NCBI GenBank assembly: GCA_012520295.1 | Contig: JAAYOP010000033.1 | Span: forward strand, 1 to 36,838 | Length of the DNA: 36,838 nucleotides | Direction: 5' to 3' | Source of the DNA: Clostridiales bacterium | GTDB taxonomy: Bacteria > Bacillota > Clostridia > Oscillospirales > Oscillospiraceae | Part shown: positions 18,101 to 25,586 of the stretch, piece by piece | Numbering within the stretch: position 1 is the first letter of the stretch | How the letters are laid out: the number at the start of each line of letters is the position of its first letter | Notes under the pieces: model-generated | What the model saw: only the letters and a program-made list of their open reading frames with translations | Told to the model about the DNA's origin: nothing | The model's database searches: none | Position numbers and translations under genes: made by a program

Positions 18101-18774
18101 AATATGTCCGGATTTTGAGCCGAACCGCGGAGGACCGGATGACTGGGCAGATTGGCTCTGTCGCGGAACTTGGTCACCGCGTCCATATCTAACATGTCCC
18201 GGAGCTCATCATAGTCCCAGACTTCAATTTTCTGCATCTCATGGGAGGTACGGAAACCATCGAAGAAGTGAAGGAAGGGCAGGCTTCCCTTGACAGAAGC
18301 CAGATGTGCTACCGCGCCTAAATCCATAACCTCCTGGGGGTTGCCGGAGGCCAGCATTGCGTATCCTGTCGAGCGGCAGGACATCACATCGGAATGATCT
18401 CCGAATATTGAAAGAGCGTGGGTTGCAAGGGCGCGTGCTGATACATGTATGACTCCGGGAAGCATTTCGCCGGCAATTTTATACATATTGGGGATCATAA
18501 GAAGCAGACCTTGGGATGCCGTAAATGTTGAAGTAAGGGCGCCTGTTATGATTGAGCCGTGCACGGCTCCGGCCGCGCCGCCTTCCGACTGCATCTCGAT
18601 AACATTTACAGGCTGGCCGAAAATATTTTTAAGACCATTGGCCGACCACTCATCCACGAGTTCTGCCATTACGGAAGATGGAGTGATCGGATAAATAGCG
18701 GCCACCTCGGTAAAGGCATAGGCCACATGGGCGGCAGCCGTATTTCCATCCATTGTTTTAAGCTTTCTCGCCAT
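15157..18774 (-). CDS. nifJ: Pyruvate:ferredoxin (flavodoxin) oxidoreductase, single-chain
   Basis: A 1205-residue fused PFOR that splits pyruvate with CoA into acetyl-CoA, CO2 and reduced ferredoxin, the core energy step of many anaerobes. The start at 18774 follows TGAGGAGGTAACTC. The domains run in the usual order. The N-terminal domain carries IYPITPSS. A CoA-binding/transketolase C-like part follows. The ferredoxin domain has two 4Fe-4S clusters, CIQCNQCSYVCP near residue 690 and CTGCGSCANICP near 745. The C-terminal thiamine-diphosphate domain contains CAGCGETPYARL, NATGCSSIWGG, GDGWAYDIGYGG and VYSNTGGQASKA. All cluster cysteines seen are intact. It is a monocistronic unit with a divergent promoter region towards comM and its own terminator. 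It may share the ferredoxin or flavodoxin pool with the flavoprotein region on the left. Confidence 0.97.
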   Translation of the reverse strand: MARKLKTMDGNTAAAHVAYAFTEVAAIYPITPSSVMAELVDEWSANGLKNIFGQPVNVIEMQSEGGAAGAVHGSIITGALTSTFTASQGLLLMIPNMYKIAGEMLPGVIHVSARALATHALSIFGDHSDVMSCRSTGYAMLASGNPQEVMDLGAVAHLASVKGSLPFLHFFDGFRTSHEMQKIEVWDYDELRDMLDMDAVTKFRDRANLPSHPVLRGSAQNPDIFFQAREAVNTAYLKLPEIVQDYMNQINTRLGTDYQLFNYYGAPDAEYVMVAMGSVCDTAEEVVDYLNAKGEKTGLIKVRLYRPFSVEHFIKSLPKTVKRVVVLDRTKEPGAIGEPLYQDVVTAITGTEFANVSVIGGRYGLGSKDTTPGSIISAFKNAKAENPINHFTISIVDDVTGLSLPITEEPDTTPKGTISCKFWGLGSDGTVGANKNSIKIIGDNTDMKVQAYFQYDSKKSGGVTVSHLRFGNSPIKSSYYVNKADFVACHAPSYIEKFDIVQDIKPGGIFLLNCSWNVDELTARLPAAAKKYLAENNIKFYTVDAIHLAAEIGLGGRTNTILQSAFFKLSNILPIDTAVKAMKDAIVESYGHKGEKVINMNMAAVDAGLNNIKEISIPESWRNPAPDVSTEPIKTDRPDLDKYINDIMIPANSMRGDSIPVSAFMPTADGRIPQGTAAFEKRGIAVNVPHWISENCIQCNQCSYVCPHAAIRPFVFNAEELKNAPAGTVTKKMTGKGCEEFQFAIIASPLDCTGCGSCANICPSKNKALVMEPLENRVSTQEQFDYAVKNLSDKELPFAETTVKGSQFKKPLFEFSGACAGCGETPYARLITQLFGDRMLIANATGCSSIWGGSAPSTPYTVNKAGCGPAWSNSLFEDNAEFGFGMLAAVKQRRAKLEDVVRKLIEVEYCSEKLKEAGKAWLDAMDDGKTSKIAGAALIEACKDGIDVDLTGTQWEAEWLANGRVCQCEACDLAREVLSMSDLLVKPSIWCFGGDGWAYDIGYGGLDHVLASGENINIFVFDTEVYSNTGGQASKASQIGQVAQFAAAGKSVKKKDLAQIAISYGYVYVAQISMGADYNQTLKAIIEAESYDGPSLIIAYAPCINHGSRNGMGKSMTTSKEAVEAGYWNLFRFDPRLEAEGENPLTIDSKPPTKSYNDFIMSEVRYSSLPLSFPERAEKLFKEAEENARIRYEKLVAQRDMYNKK

Positions 18775-18845
18775 AAAAGAGTTACCTCCTCAAGAAAATT
18801 TGGCGGCTAAAAAAAAAGAGCACAATTTGCCCGATTGGTAAAAAT

Positions 18846-18875
18846 ATTTTATCATGTTAAAGTGGATGTTGTAAA
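18846..18875 (-). promoter_or_regulatory. Putative promoter of the PFOR gene
   Basis: On the minus strand TTTACA (18870-18875) and TAAAAT (18846-18851) are 18 bases apart, about 70 bases upstream of the PFOR start. It overlaps one arm of the inverted repeat at 18863-18900. Confidence 0.35.
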
Positions 18876-18900
18876 TAGAAAAACTGCTTAAAAACATCCA
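18863..18900. promoter_or_regulatory. Inverted repeat between the divergent PFOR and comM genes
   Basis: TGGATGTT (18863-18870) and AACATCCA (18893-18900) are perfect 8-base inverted arms separated by 22 bases. They lie in the divergent promoter region and could be an operator. No known regulator site matches that I recognise. Confidence 0.35.
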
Positions 18901-18906
18901 TATATC

Positions 18907-18936
18907 TTGCATATATGACGTTAATAATGATATAAT
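18907..18936 (+). promoter_or_regulatory. Putative sigma-A promoter of comM
   Basis: TTGCAT (18907-18912) and TATAAT (18931-18936) are 18 bases apart, about 115 bases before the comM start. The -35 box lies in a small palindrome, CATATA-TCTTGCA-TATATG. Confidence 0.4.
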
Positions 18937-19051
18937 ATGCCAATATCTTGGAAATATTTAGATTTAGGCTTTCGTGGCTGTAGGACTTTTTGAAGAATCT
19001 CTTGGGGTATATTCTTGAATTTTGATATTTTTCTGAGGACGGTGAACTGGG

Positions 19052-20575
19052 GTGACGCAGAAGATACGCTCTCTTGGGCTGAGCGGTATCCATGGCTATG
19101 AAGTATCCGTGGAGTGCTTTTTGGCCGGCGGTCTTCCCAATTTCGACATCGTTGGATTGCCGGACGCGGCAGTAAAGGAAGCCAGAGAGCGGGTGAGGGC
19201 AGCCATAAAAACCTGCGGTTTCAACTTCCCCAGGGGCCGCATTACGGTAAATCTGGCCCCGGCTGACACTAAAAAGGTGGGCACAATATATGATTTGCCG
19301 GTCATGCTGGGTATACTGGCTGCGTCGGACGTAATAAGGCCAATTCCCAAAAATGCGGCTTTTATCGGGGAATTGTCCCTGAGTGGCGATGTGAGGCCTG
19401 TTTACGGAGCCCTTCCGATGGCCGTCGCGGCTCAGAGAGAGGGCATAGAGGAGCTGTATGTTCCCGGAGAAAACGCTGCGGAGGCCGCATATGCCGACAA
19501 TATCAAAGTGTACCCGGTAAGTCATGTGCTGGAGCTTCTGGCCCATTTGGATGGAAGACAGCATATAGAGCCCCTGCCTACACAGGTGTTTCAGGTCAAT
19601 ATTAACGGACTGCGGGATTTTTCAGAGGTTAAGGGACAGGAAACCGTGAAAAGGGCTCTGGAAATAGCCGTAGCCGGAGGTCACAATATATTGATGTCGG
19701 GACCACCCGGATCGGGAAAGAGCATGCTTGCCAGCCGGATACCGTCGATATTTCCTGATATGAGCAGACAGGAAGCTCTGGAGGCTACGGAAATACATTC
19801 CATTGCCGGACAAACCAGCAGCAAAAAACCGATAATAACAGAAAGGCCTTTCAGGGCACCCCATCATACAATATCCCCCATAGGGCTATCCGGCGGAGGG
19901 AGCAATCCGAAGCCGGGAGAAATATCTCTTGCCCACAATGGGGTATTATTTTTAGATGAACTGCCCGAGTTTTCAAGGACGGCCCTTGAGATACTGCGTC
20001 AGCCGATGGAGGAGGGGGAAATAACCATATCCAGAGCCGCCGGCTCCGTCAGTTATCCCAGCAGGTTTATGCTGGTATGTGCGATGAATCCCTGCAGATG
20101 TGGCTGGTATGGACATCCGTCCAACAGATGCAGGTGCTCAATGGCCGGGGGCAGAGCCTACAGGAGCCGGATTTCGGGCCCTCTTCTTGACAGGATTGAC
20201 ATATTTGTGGATGTTCCGTCCCTCGAATTTGACGAGCTGAGGAGAGAGGCTCCTGCCGAGTCCTCCCAGTCTATAAGAATCCGGGTCAATGAGGCCAGAA
20301 TGATACAGAGGAAAAGATATCAGGAAGACAAAATCCAATGCAACGCCCGTATGAACCTGAAGCTGCTGGGCAAGTACTGCCGTCTGGATTCCCAGTGTGA
20401 AAGGATGATGAAAGCGGCCTTCGAGCGGCTGGGGCTTACGGCCAGGTCCCATGATAAAATTCTTCGGGTGGCCAGAACTATAGCCGACCTTGACAAAAGC
20501 GTGGATATCAAAGTCAATCACCTGGCCGAAGCTCTCCAATACCGGAGTTTTGATCCCAGAATGGAAGATTATTAG
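19052..20575 (+). CDS. comM: ComM/YifB family AAA+ ATPase (Mg-chelatase-like)
   Basis: A 507-residue protein of the usual ComM length. The N-terminal Lon-protease-like ChlI domain opens GLSGIHGYEVSVECFLAGGLPNFDIVGLPD. The Mg-chelatase AAA+ core has Walker A GPPGSGKSML (217-226) and Walker B GVLFLDELPEF near 300. The Cys-rich CAMNPCRCGWYG segment and a C-terminal helical domain (ARTIADLDKSVDIKVNHLAEALQYR) follow. In naturally competent bacteria ComM is a helicase that drives branch migration of incoming DNA; in other bacteria its role is less clear. The start is GTG at 19052 with GAGGACGGTG upstream. It is first in a plus-strand series followed by trkA, but the 71-base gap leaves open whether they are co-transcribed. 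Confidence 0.95.
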   Translation: MTQKIRSLGLSGIHGYEVSVECFLAGGLPNFDIVGLPDAAVKEARERVRAAIKTCGFNFPRGRITVNLAPADTKKVGTIYDLPVMLGILAASDVIRPIPKNAAFIGELSLSGDVRPVYGALPMAVAAQREGIEELYVPGENAAEAAYADNIKVYPVSHVLELLAHLDGRQHIEPLPTQVFQVNINGLRDFSEVKGQETVKRALEIAVAGGHNILMSGPPGSGKSMLASRIPSIFPDMSRQEALEATEIHSIAGQTSSKKPIITERPFRAPHHTISPIGLSGGGSNPKPGEISLAHNGVLFLDELPEFSRTALEILRQPMEEGEITISRAAGSVSYPSRFMLVCAMNPCRCGWYGHPSNRCRCSMAGGRAYRSRISGPLLDRIDIFVDVPSLEFDELRREAPAESSQSIRIRVNEARMIQRKRYQEDKIQCNARMNLKLLGKYCRLDSQCERMMKAAFERLGLTARSHDKILRVARTIADLDKSVDIKVNHLAEALQYRSFDPRMEDY

Positions 20576-20646
20576 CCGGGATACATAAAATATAAACCAT
20601 ATTAAAAATATTAAAACAGCCGTGGAGATTTACCGGGGGTCATCAG

Positions 20647-22002
20647 ATGAGGATTGTAATTGTCGGGTGCGGAAAGGTTGGCTCAGCTCTTGTTGAACAG
20701 CTTTCCGCAGAAGGCCACGACATTGTTGTCATCGACAGTGATAAGGAAACTGTGGATGGGATGGCAAATATGTATGATGTGATTGGTATATACGGCAATG
20801 GCGCCAGTCATCCGGTTCAGGAGGAAGCGGAGGTATCCAAGGCCGATTTGCTGATTGCGACTACAAGCTTTGATGAGCTGAATATGCTGTGCTGCCTCAG
20901 CGCCAAAAAGATGGGCGCAGGCAATACGATAGCACGAATAAGAAACCCTGAATACTTCGCCCAGTTGGATTTTCTCCGGGAAGAGCTGGGACTGTCCATG
21001 CATATTAATCCCGAATATGCCACCGCCGGCGAAATATTCAGAACTCTCAGGTTCACCTCAGCCCAGAAAATCGAAACATTTGCCAACGGAATGATAGAGA
21101 TTGCCGAGATAAGAGTGACCGAGGACTCTGTGATGAGTGGGCTCAGGCTAAAGGATTTCGGAAAAGTGTTTGATGTGAAGGCATTGGTTTGCGCTGTTCA
21201 GAGAGTTGATTCGATTTTTATTCCCGATGGGAACTTTGTGCTGGAGAGCGGTGATAAGATAAGCCTTGTTGCCGCACCGGATCAGGCGGAAAAGATTTTT
21301 GAAAAAATCGGCCATGTCAGGAAGAAACTCAGAAACGTTTTTATAATCGGAGGCAGCAGAATAGGTTTTTATCTGGCGCAAATGCTTCTGAGTACGGGGG
21401 CCGGCGTTAAGATTATCGATAATGATGATAAAAGAGCCCGTTATATCAGCGAAGAGTTGCCGAAAGCGACCGTAATCCTGGGAGACGGTACCGACCAGGA
21501 GCTCCTCCATGAGGAGGGGATAGGCAATGCCGACGCATTGGTTGCCCTCACAGGCGTAGATGAAGAAAACGTAATCATATCCATGTACGCTAATTACATG
21601 AAAGTTGAGAAGGTGGTTGCAAAGGTCAACCGCTCAGGTATGCTCTCTCTTTTGGACAATATAGGTCTGGACAACATCGTATCGCCAAAGCTCATAACGG
21701 CTAATATGATAATTCAATATGTAAGGGCGATGAAAAATACTCTCGGCAGCAATGTGGAGACCCTTTATAAGATAGCCAGGGGAAAGGCTGAAGCTCTGGA
21801 GTTTATCGCCAGACAGGCATCAGATGTAATTGGCGTTCCCCTTAAAAAACTCAAAACCAGGAAAAATCTTCTTATAGCCGGTATAATTCGTGGCAATCAG
21901 GCAATTATCCCCAACGGGGAAGACCGTATTTTAATGGGTGACCGGGTTGTGGTTGTCACGACAAATACCAGGCTGGACGACTTATCTGATATATTGGCAT
22001 AA
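20647..22002 (+). CDS. trkA: Trk potassium uptake regulator TrkA
   Basis: A 451-residue cytoplasmic protein with two RCK units. Each begins with a nucleotide-binding Rossmann fold: MRIVIVGCGKVGSALVEQL at residues 1-19 and VFIIGGSRIGFYLAQML near 230. Each fold is followed by a TrkA_C-type domain, with VTEDSVMSGLRLKDFGKVF in the first and VIGVPLKKLKTRKNLLIAGI in the second. It binds NAD(H) or ATP and gates the TrkH pore. It lies 18 bases upstream of trkH in one operon, and a GGGGG site precedes the start. Confidence 0.95.
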   Translation: MRIVIVGCGKVGSALVEQLSAEGHDIVVIDSDKETVDGMANMYDVIGIYGNGASHPVQEEAEVSKADLLIATTSFDELNMLCCLSAKKMGAGNTIARIRNPEYFAQLDFLREELGLSMHINPEYATAGEIFRTLRFTSAQKIETFANGMIEIAEIRVTEDSVMSGLRLKDFGKVFDVKALVCAVQRVDSIFIPDGNFVLESGDKISLVAAPDQAEKIFEKIGHVRKKLRNVFIIGGSRIGFYLAQMLLSTGAGVKIIDNDDKRARYISEELPKATVILGDGTDQELLHEEGIGNADALVALTGVDEENVIISMYANYMKVEKVVAKVNRSGMLSLLDNIGLDNIVSPKLITANMIIQYVRAMKNTLGSNVETLYKIARGKAEALEFIARQASDVIGVPLKKLKTRKNLLIAGIIRGNQAIIPNGEDRILMGDRVVVVTTNTRLDDLSDILA

Positions 22003-22020
22003 GAAAGCAAGGAAGTATCC

Positions 22021-23460
22021 ATGAATCGAAGGATGATATTCTATATACTGGGGCAGATAATTAAGATCCTTGCGCTGTTTTTGCTGCTTCCCGCTCTGGT
22101 CAGCGTCATATACCGTGAAAACGCTGTTTATTCCTTTCTGATTTCAGCGGTCATTGCTGCGTTAATAGGCTTATTGCTGACGTTGAAAAAGCCGGCTGAA
22201 AAGCGTATATACGCAAAAGACGGATTTGTAGTTACGGCTCTGGCTTGGATTGCGGTTTCACTGATAGGAGCGCTGCCCTTTTATATCAGCAGAGAAATAC
22301 CGAGCTTTATTGACTGCTTCTTTGAAACTGTCAGCGGGTTTACCACAACAGGTGGTACAGCAGTCAATAATATCGAGGGTTTTAGCCGGGGCCTGATCTT
22401 CTGGCGCAGCTTTACTCACTGGATAGGCGGTATGGGGGTTCTTGTCTTTGTCATGGCTATTATTCCGTTGACAGGCAGGTCTATGTATCTTATGCGCGCG
22501 GAATCGCCGGGGCCCATAGTGGGAAAGCTTGTCCCAAAACTTAAAAATACCGCAAAAATCCTATATGCCATATATATTTTTCTGACCGCGGTGGAGGTTT
22601 TACTGCTCATAATGGGCGGAATGTCTGTGTTTGACAGCGTAATACACGCATTCGGTACAGCCGGGACCGGTGGTTTTTCTAACAAAGCTGCCAGTATTGC
22701 CGCATATAACAGCACATATATCCATATAGTTATAACCGTATTTATGGCATTGTTCGGCATCAATTTCAATATTTACTTTTTTCTTGTTACGCGAAACTTC
22801 CGCTCGGTTTTTAAAAACGAGGAGCTCCGCTGGTATTTGGGGATTATTGCGGTGGCAATAATCCTGATTGCTGTTAATATCATGCCTCACTACAGTAATG
22901 TGGGAACGGCCGTGAAGGATGCCGCCTTTCAAACCGTGTCGACTATAACCACAACGGGATATGTGACCGCGGACTACGCCGAATGGCCGGAGTTTTCCCA
23001 GACAATTCTGGTTTTGCTGATGTTTTGCGGAGCATCTGCAGGCTCTACGGGCGGGGGGATTAAAGTGTCGCGCCTGCTGCTGTATGCAAAGATGTCCCTG
23101 AGGGAGCTCAGGCGAATGCTCCATCCCAAGTCCGTAAGTGTTGTAAGTCTTGACGGTAAGCCGGTGGGTGAATCAAACCTGGCGGATATCGGCACATATT
23201 TCGCATTTTACCTGATAATAGCGGCGATAACCCTTCTGCTCTTGTCCCTGGACAGGTTTGACTTCAAAACTAATTTTACGGCCATGGCATCCTGTCTGAA
23301 CAATATTGGGCCCTTTCTCGGACGGGGCGGGCCCTTTGGCAGCTATTCGGAGTTTTCCGCTGCATCCAAGTTGCTGCTAAGTCTAAATATGCTCTTCGGC
23401 AGGCTGGAGCTGTTTCCGCTGCTTATGACATTAAACCCGGCAATATGGAAAAAACACTGA
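22021..23460 (+). CDS. trkH: Trk potassium uptake pore TrkH
   Basis: A 479-residue membrane protein of the TrkH/KtrB superfamily that forms the K+ pore gated by TrkA. Four pore-loop repeats with the selectivity glycine are visible: GFTTTGGTAV, GTAGTGGFSN, STITTTGYVT and CLNNIGPFLG. It has about ten hydrophobic segments. The start follows AGCAAGGAAG. It ends in LNPAIWKKH, like other TrkH proteins, and its stop is 29 bases before moxR. Confidence 0.95.
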   Translation: MNRRMIFYILGQIIKILALFLLLPALVSVIYRENAVYSFLISAVIAALIGLLLTLKKPAEKRIYAKDGFVVTALAWIAVSLIGALPFYISREIPSFIDCFFETVSGFTTTGGTAVNNIEGFSRGLIFWRSFTHWIGGMGVLVFVMAIIPLTGRSMYLMRAESPGPIVGKLVPKLKNTAKILYAIYIFLTAVEVLLLIMGGMSVFDSVIHAFGTAGTGGFSNKAASIAAYNSTYIHIVITVFMALFGINFNIYFFLVTRNFRSVFKNEELRWYLGIIAVAIILIAVNIMPHYSNVGTAVKDAAFQTVSTITTTGYVTADYAEWPEFSQTILVLLMFCGASAGSTGGGIKVSRLLLYAKMSLRELRRMLHPKSVSVVSLDGKPVGESNLADIGTYFAFYLIIAAITLLLLSLDRFDFKTNFTAMASCLNNIGPFLGRGGPFGSYSEFSAASKLLLSLNMLFGRLELFPLLMTLNPAIWKKH

Positions 23461-23489
23461 GTTTTAAATCATATATTAAGGAGTACACT

Positions 23490-24458
23490 ATGGAACTGAC
23501 AGATATTGCCGTTCTCGCGCAAAAAGTAAAGACAAACATTGAAAAGGTGGTTGTGGGCAAGGGCGCCGAGCTGGACCTTTTGCTGACGGCTCTCATATGC
23601 GGAGGGCATGTTTTGCTGGACGATGTACCCGGAACAGGTAAAACAGTTACAGCAAAGTCATTGGCCAAATCCATTGATTGCAGGTTTAAGCGTATCCAAT
23701 TTACGCCAGATTTACTGCCCACGGATATAACAGGCCTGAATGTCTTTAATCAGAAGGAGTTTAGCTTCGAATTCAGAGAAGGACCCGCCTTTACGAACAT
23801 TCTTCTTGCCGACGAGCTGAACAGGGCGACTCCGAGAACCCAGTCGGCCCTCCTTGAGTGTATGGAGGAGGCCCAGATAACCGTAGACGGTGTCACCAGA
23901 AAGCTGGCGGATCCTTTCTTTGTTATCGCTACGCAGAACCCGGTTGAGACCTCAGGAACATTTCCCCTGCCAGAGGCGCAGCTGGACAGGTTTTTGATGC
24001 GCCTCAGGCCGGGCTATCCGGAAGAGGAAGGTGAGCTGGCGATTTTGGACCGGTTTATTCAGGATGATCCTCTGTCGGAACTGGAGCCGGTTGCTTCAGG
24101 AAGCGACATATCCGAAGCCAGACGTACATATAACAAGGTGCACGTAAGTGAGCCTGTGAGACGTTATATAGTCGCTCTGACAAGGGAGACCAGAATCCAG
24201 GAGGATGTGAGTCTGGGGGTCAGCCCGAGAGGCATGCTCTGGATGCTTCGAGCGTCCCAGGCTTTGGCAGCGATTTCCGGCAGGAAATATGTGCTGCCCG
24301 ACGATGTGAAAAGGCTGGCGGTGCCTGTTTTTTCCCACAGGATTATCTCTCGCTCGGGGGTTGGAGCAGGTGATAAAGCCGAAGAGATTATAAAACGGAT
24401 TATAGCCCGGGTGCCGGTCCCCAGTGAAGATCCGGAGTCTGAAAGGTTGCTGGAGTAA
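23490..24458 (+). CDS. MoxR family AAA+ ATPase
   Basis: A 322-residue cytoplasmic AAA+ chaperone-like ATPase. Start 23490 has AAGGAG before it; an ATG at 23445, inside the end of trkH, adds 15 residues and lacks a good site. Walker A is VPGTGKT (about residues 46-52), Walker B is NILLADELNRA near 100, sensor 1 lies in IATQNPVETSGTFPLPEAQLDRF, and a C-terminal helical lid (SPRGMLWMLRASQALAAISGR) follows. MoxR proteins next to DUF58 proteins are thought to help assemble or activate partner complexes at the membrane. The next gene is indeed DUF58, 36 bases on, and then a DUF4129-like membrane protein, so the three probably work as one unit. Confidence 0.92.
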   Translation: MELTDIAVLAQKVKTNIEKVVVGKGAELDLLLTALICGGHVLLDDVPGTGKTVTAKSLAKSIDCRFKRIQFTPDLLPTDITGLNVFNQKEFSFEFREGPAFTNILLADELNRATPRTQSALLECMEEAQITVDGVTRKLADPFFVIATQNPVETSGTFPLPEAQLDRFLMRLRPGYPEEEGELAILDRFIQDDPLSELEPVASGSDISEARRTYNKVHVSEPVRRYIVALTRETRIQEDVSLGVSPRGMLWMLRASQALAAISGRKYVLPDDVKRLAVPVFSHRIISRSGVGAGDKAEEIIKRIIARVPVPSEDPESERLLE

Positions 24459-24494
24459 CAGGCAGACACCGGAACGGGTGATTACGGAGAGAGG

Positions 24495-25586
24495 ATGAAC
24501 ATGGCAGTTTTTTGGATTATTGTCACGGTATCAATAATAGCCCTGCTTCAGGTTAACTACTACAACAGGCGTGGGCTGAGCAAGGTCGAATATGAGCGCA
24601 GGTTTAATAAGGATGAGGTTTTTGTCGGTGACAAGCTGGAACTCATTGAGGTTTTGTCGAACAACAAGCTTATACCGGTGCCTTGGGTTCGTGTAGAATC
24701 AAGGATGTCCGCCTCTCTGAAGTTCAAAAAGCAGGAAAATCTGGACATAAATATGGAGCAGTTCCATAAAAGTGTCTTCTTTCTCGGAGGAAACAGCCGC
24801 ATCACCAGGCGGCACGAAATCCAGTGCCTGAAGAGAGGTTACTTTGACTGCAGCCGGGTATTTGTTGTGGCTGGTGACATTTTCGGCCTGGGCTCCGATA
24901 GCCGCGATGTGGTATGCAACGCGAGGCTTACTGTGTTTCCGGAGATTTTAAAACCCTCCCGGCTTCCCGATACAGCTTTAAAGTGGCAGGGTGACGTGGC
25001 GGTCAGACGCTGGATACTTCCCGATCCCGTTCTGGTTTCCGGTATCAGAGAATACAGGAGTGGGGACAGCCAGAAAGATGTTCATTGGGGGGCGACAGCC
25101 AGGACCGGAGTGCTCCAGGTCAAAACGAGAGACTTTACGGTCTCTCCCAGAGTTATGCTTGTTTTCAATTCGCAGATATCAGATAATCTGGTTGGAGCCA
25201 TGGAGCCCCGGGATACAGATTTTCTTGAGACAGGTGTAAATATATGCGCGTCACTGGCGGCCTGGTGCGTAAGCAACGCCTTTGATGTGGGCTTTGCCTC
25301 AAACGGAGCGGCAAAAGAGGGAGAGAACGGTTTGCCGTATCTTGAGCCCCGGTGCTCCCATGAGCATTTAAGGCAGCTACTGAGGCTTTTGGCGATGCTG
25401 GTTATAAAAATGCAGGTAGGCTTTCATGCCCTACTGGACAATCTCATAGACGATGGAATTACCGAAACTGATATTTTGATAGTATCAGCATACTGGAGTG
25501 ACGCTATTGAAAAAAGAGTCCAGCAGCTAAGAAAGAACAAGAATACGGTGACATATATACCGATTGAGGGGGGCGGGCAAGATTAA
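24495..25586 (+). CDS. DUF58 domain protein
   Basis: A 363-residue protein with one N-terminal membrane helix (VFWIIVTVSIIALLQV) and a long cytoplasmic or surface domain. The family signature is clear: GIREYRSGDSQKDVHWGATA at about residues 180-199, followed by RTGVLQVKTRDF. The C-terminal part resembles a von Willebrand A-like fold seen in this family. Starts at 24495 and 24501 are both possible; CGGAGAGAGG favours 24495. The gene overlaps the next one by 23 bases, which indicates coupled translation. Its function is not established; MoxR-DUF58-transglutaminase clusters are widespread. Confidence 0.88.
   Translation: MNMAVFWIIVTVSIIALLQVNYYNRRGLSKVEYERRFNKDEVFVGDKLELIEVLSNNKLIPVPWVRVESRMSASLKFKKQENLDINMEQFHKSVFFLGGNSRITRRHEIQCLKRGYFDCSRVFVVAGDIFGLGSDSRDVVCNARLTVFPEILKPSRLPDTALKWQGDVAVRRWILPDPVLVSGIREYRSGDSQKDVHWGATARTGVLQVKTRDFTVSPRVMLVFNSQISDNLVGAMEPRDTDFLETGVNICASLAAWCVSNAFDVGFASNGAAKEGENGLPYLEPRCSHEHLRQLLRLLAMLVIKMQVGFHALLDNLIDDGITETDILIVSAYWSDAIEKRVQQLRKNKNTVTYIPIEGGGQD

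Noticed and set aside
18857-19564. Minus-strand open frame overlapping the start of comM
   Set aside because: It covers the comM promoter and coding start, has low-complexity unrelated sequence and no ribosome binding site that I can support.
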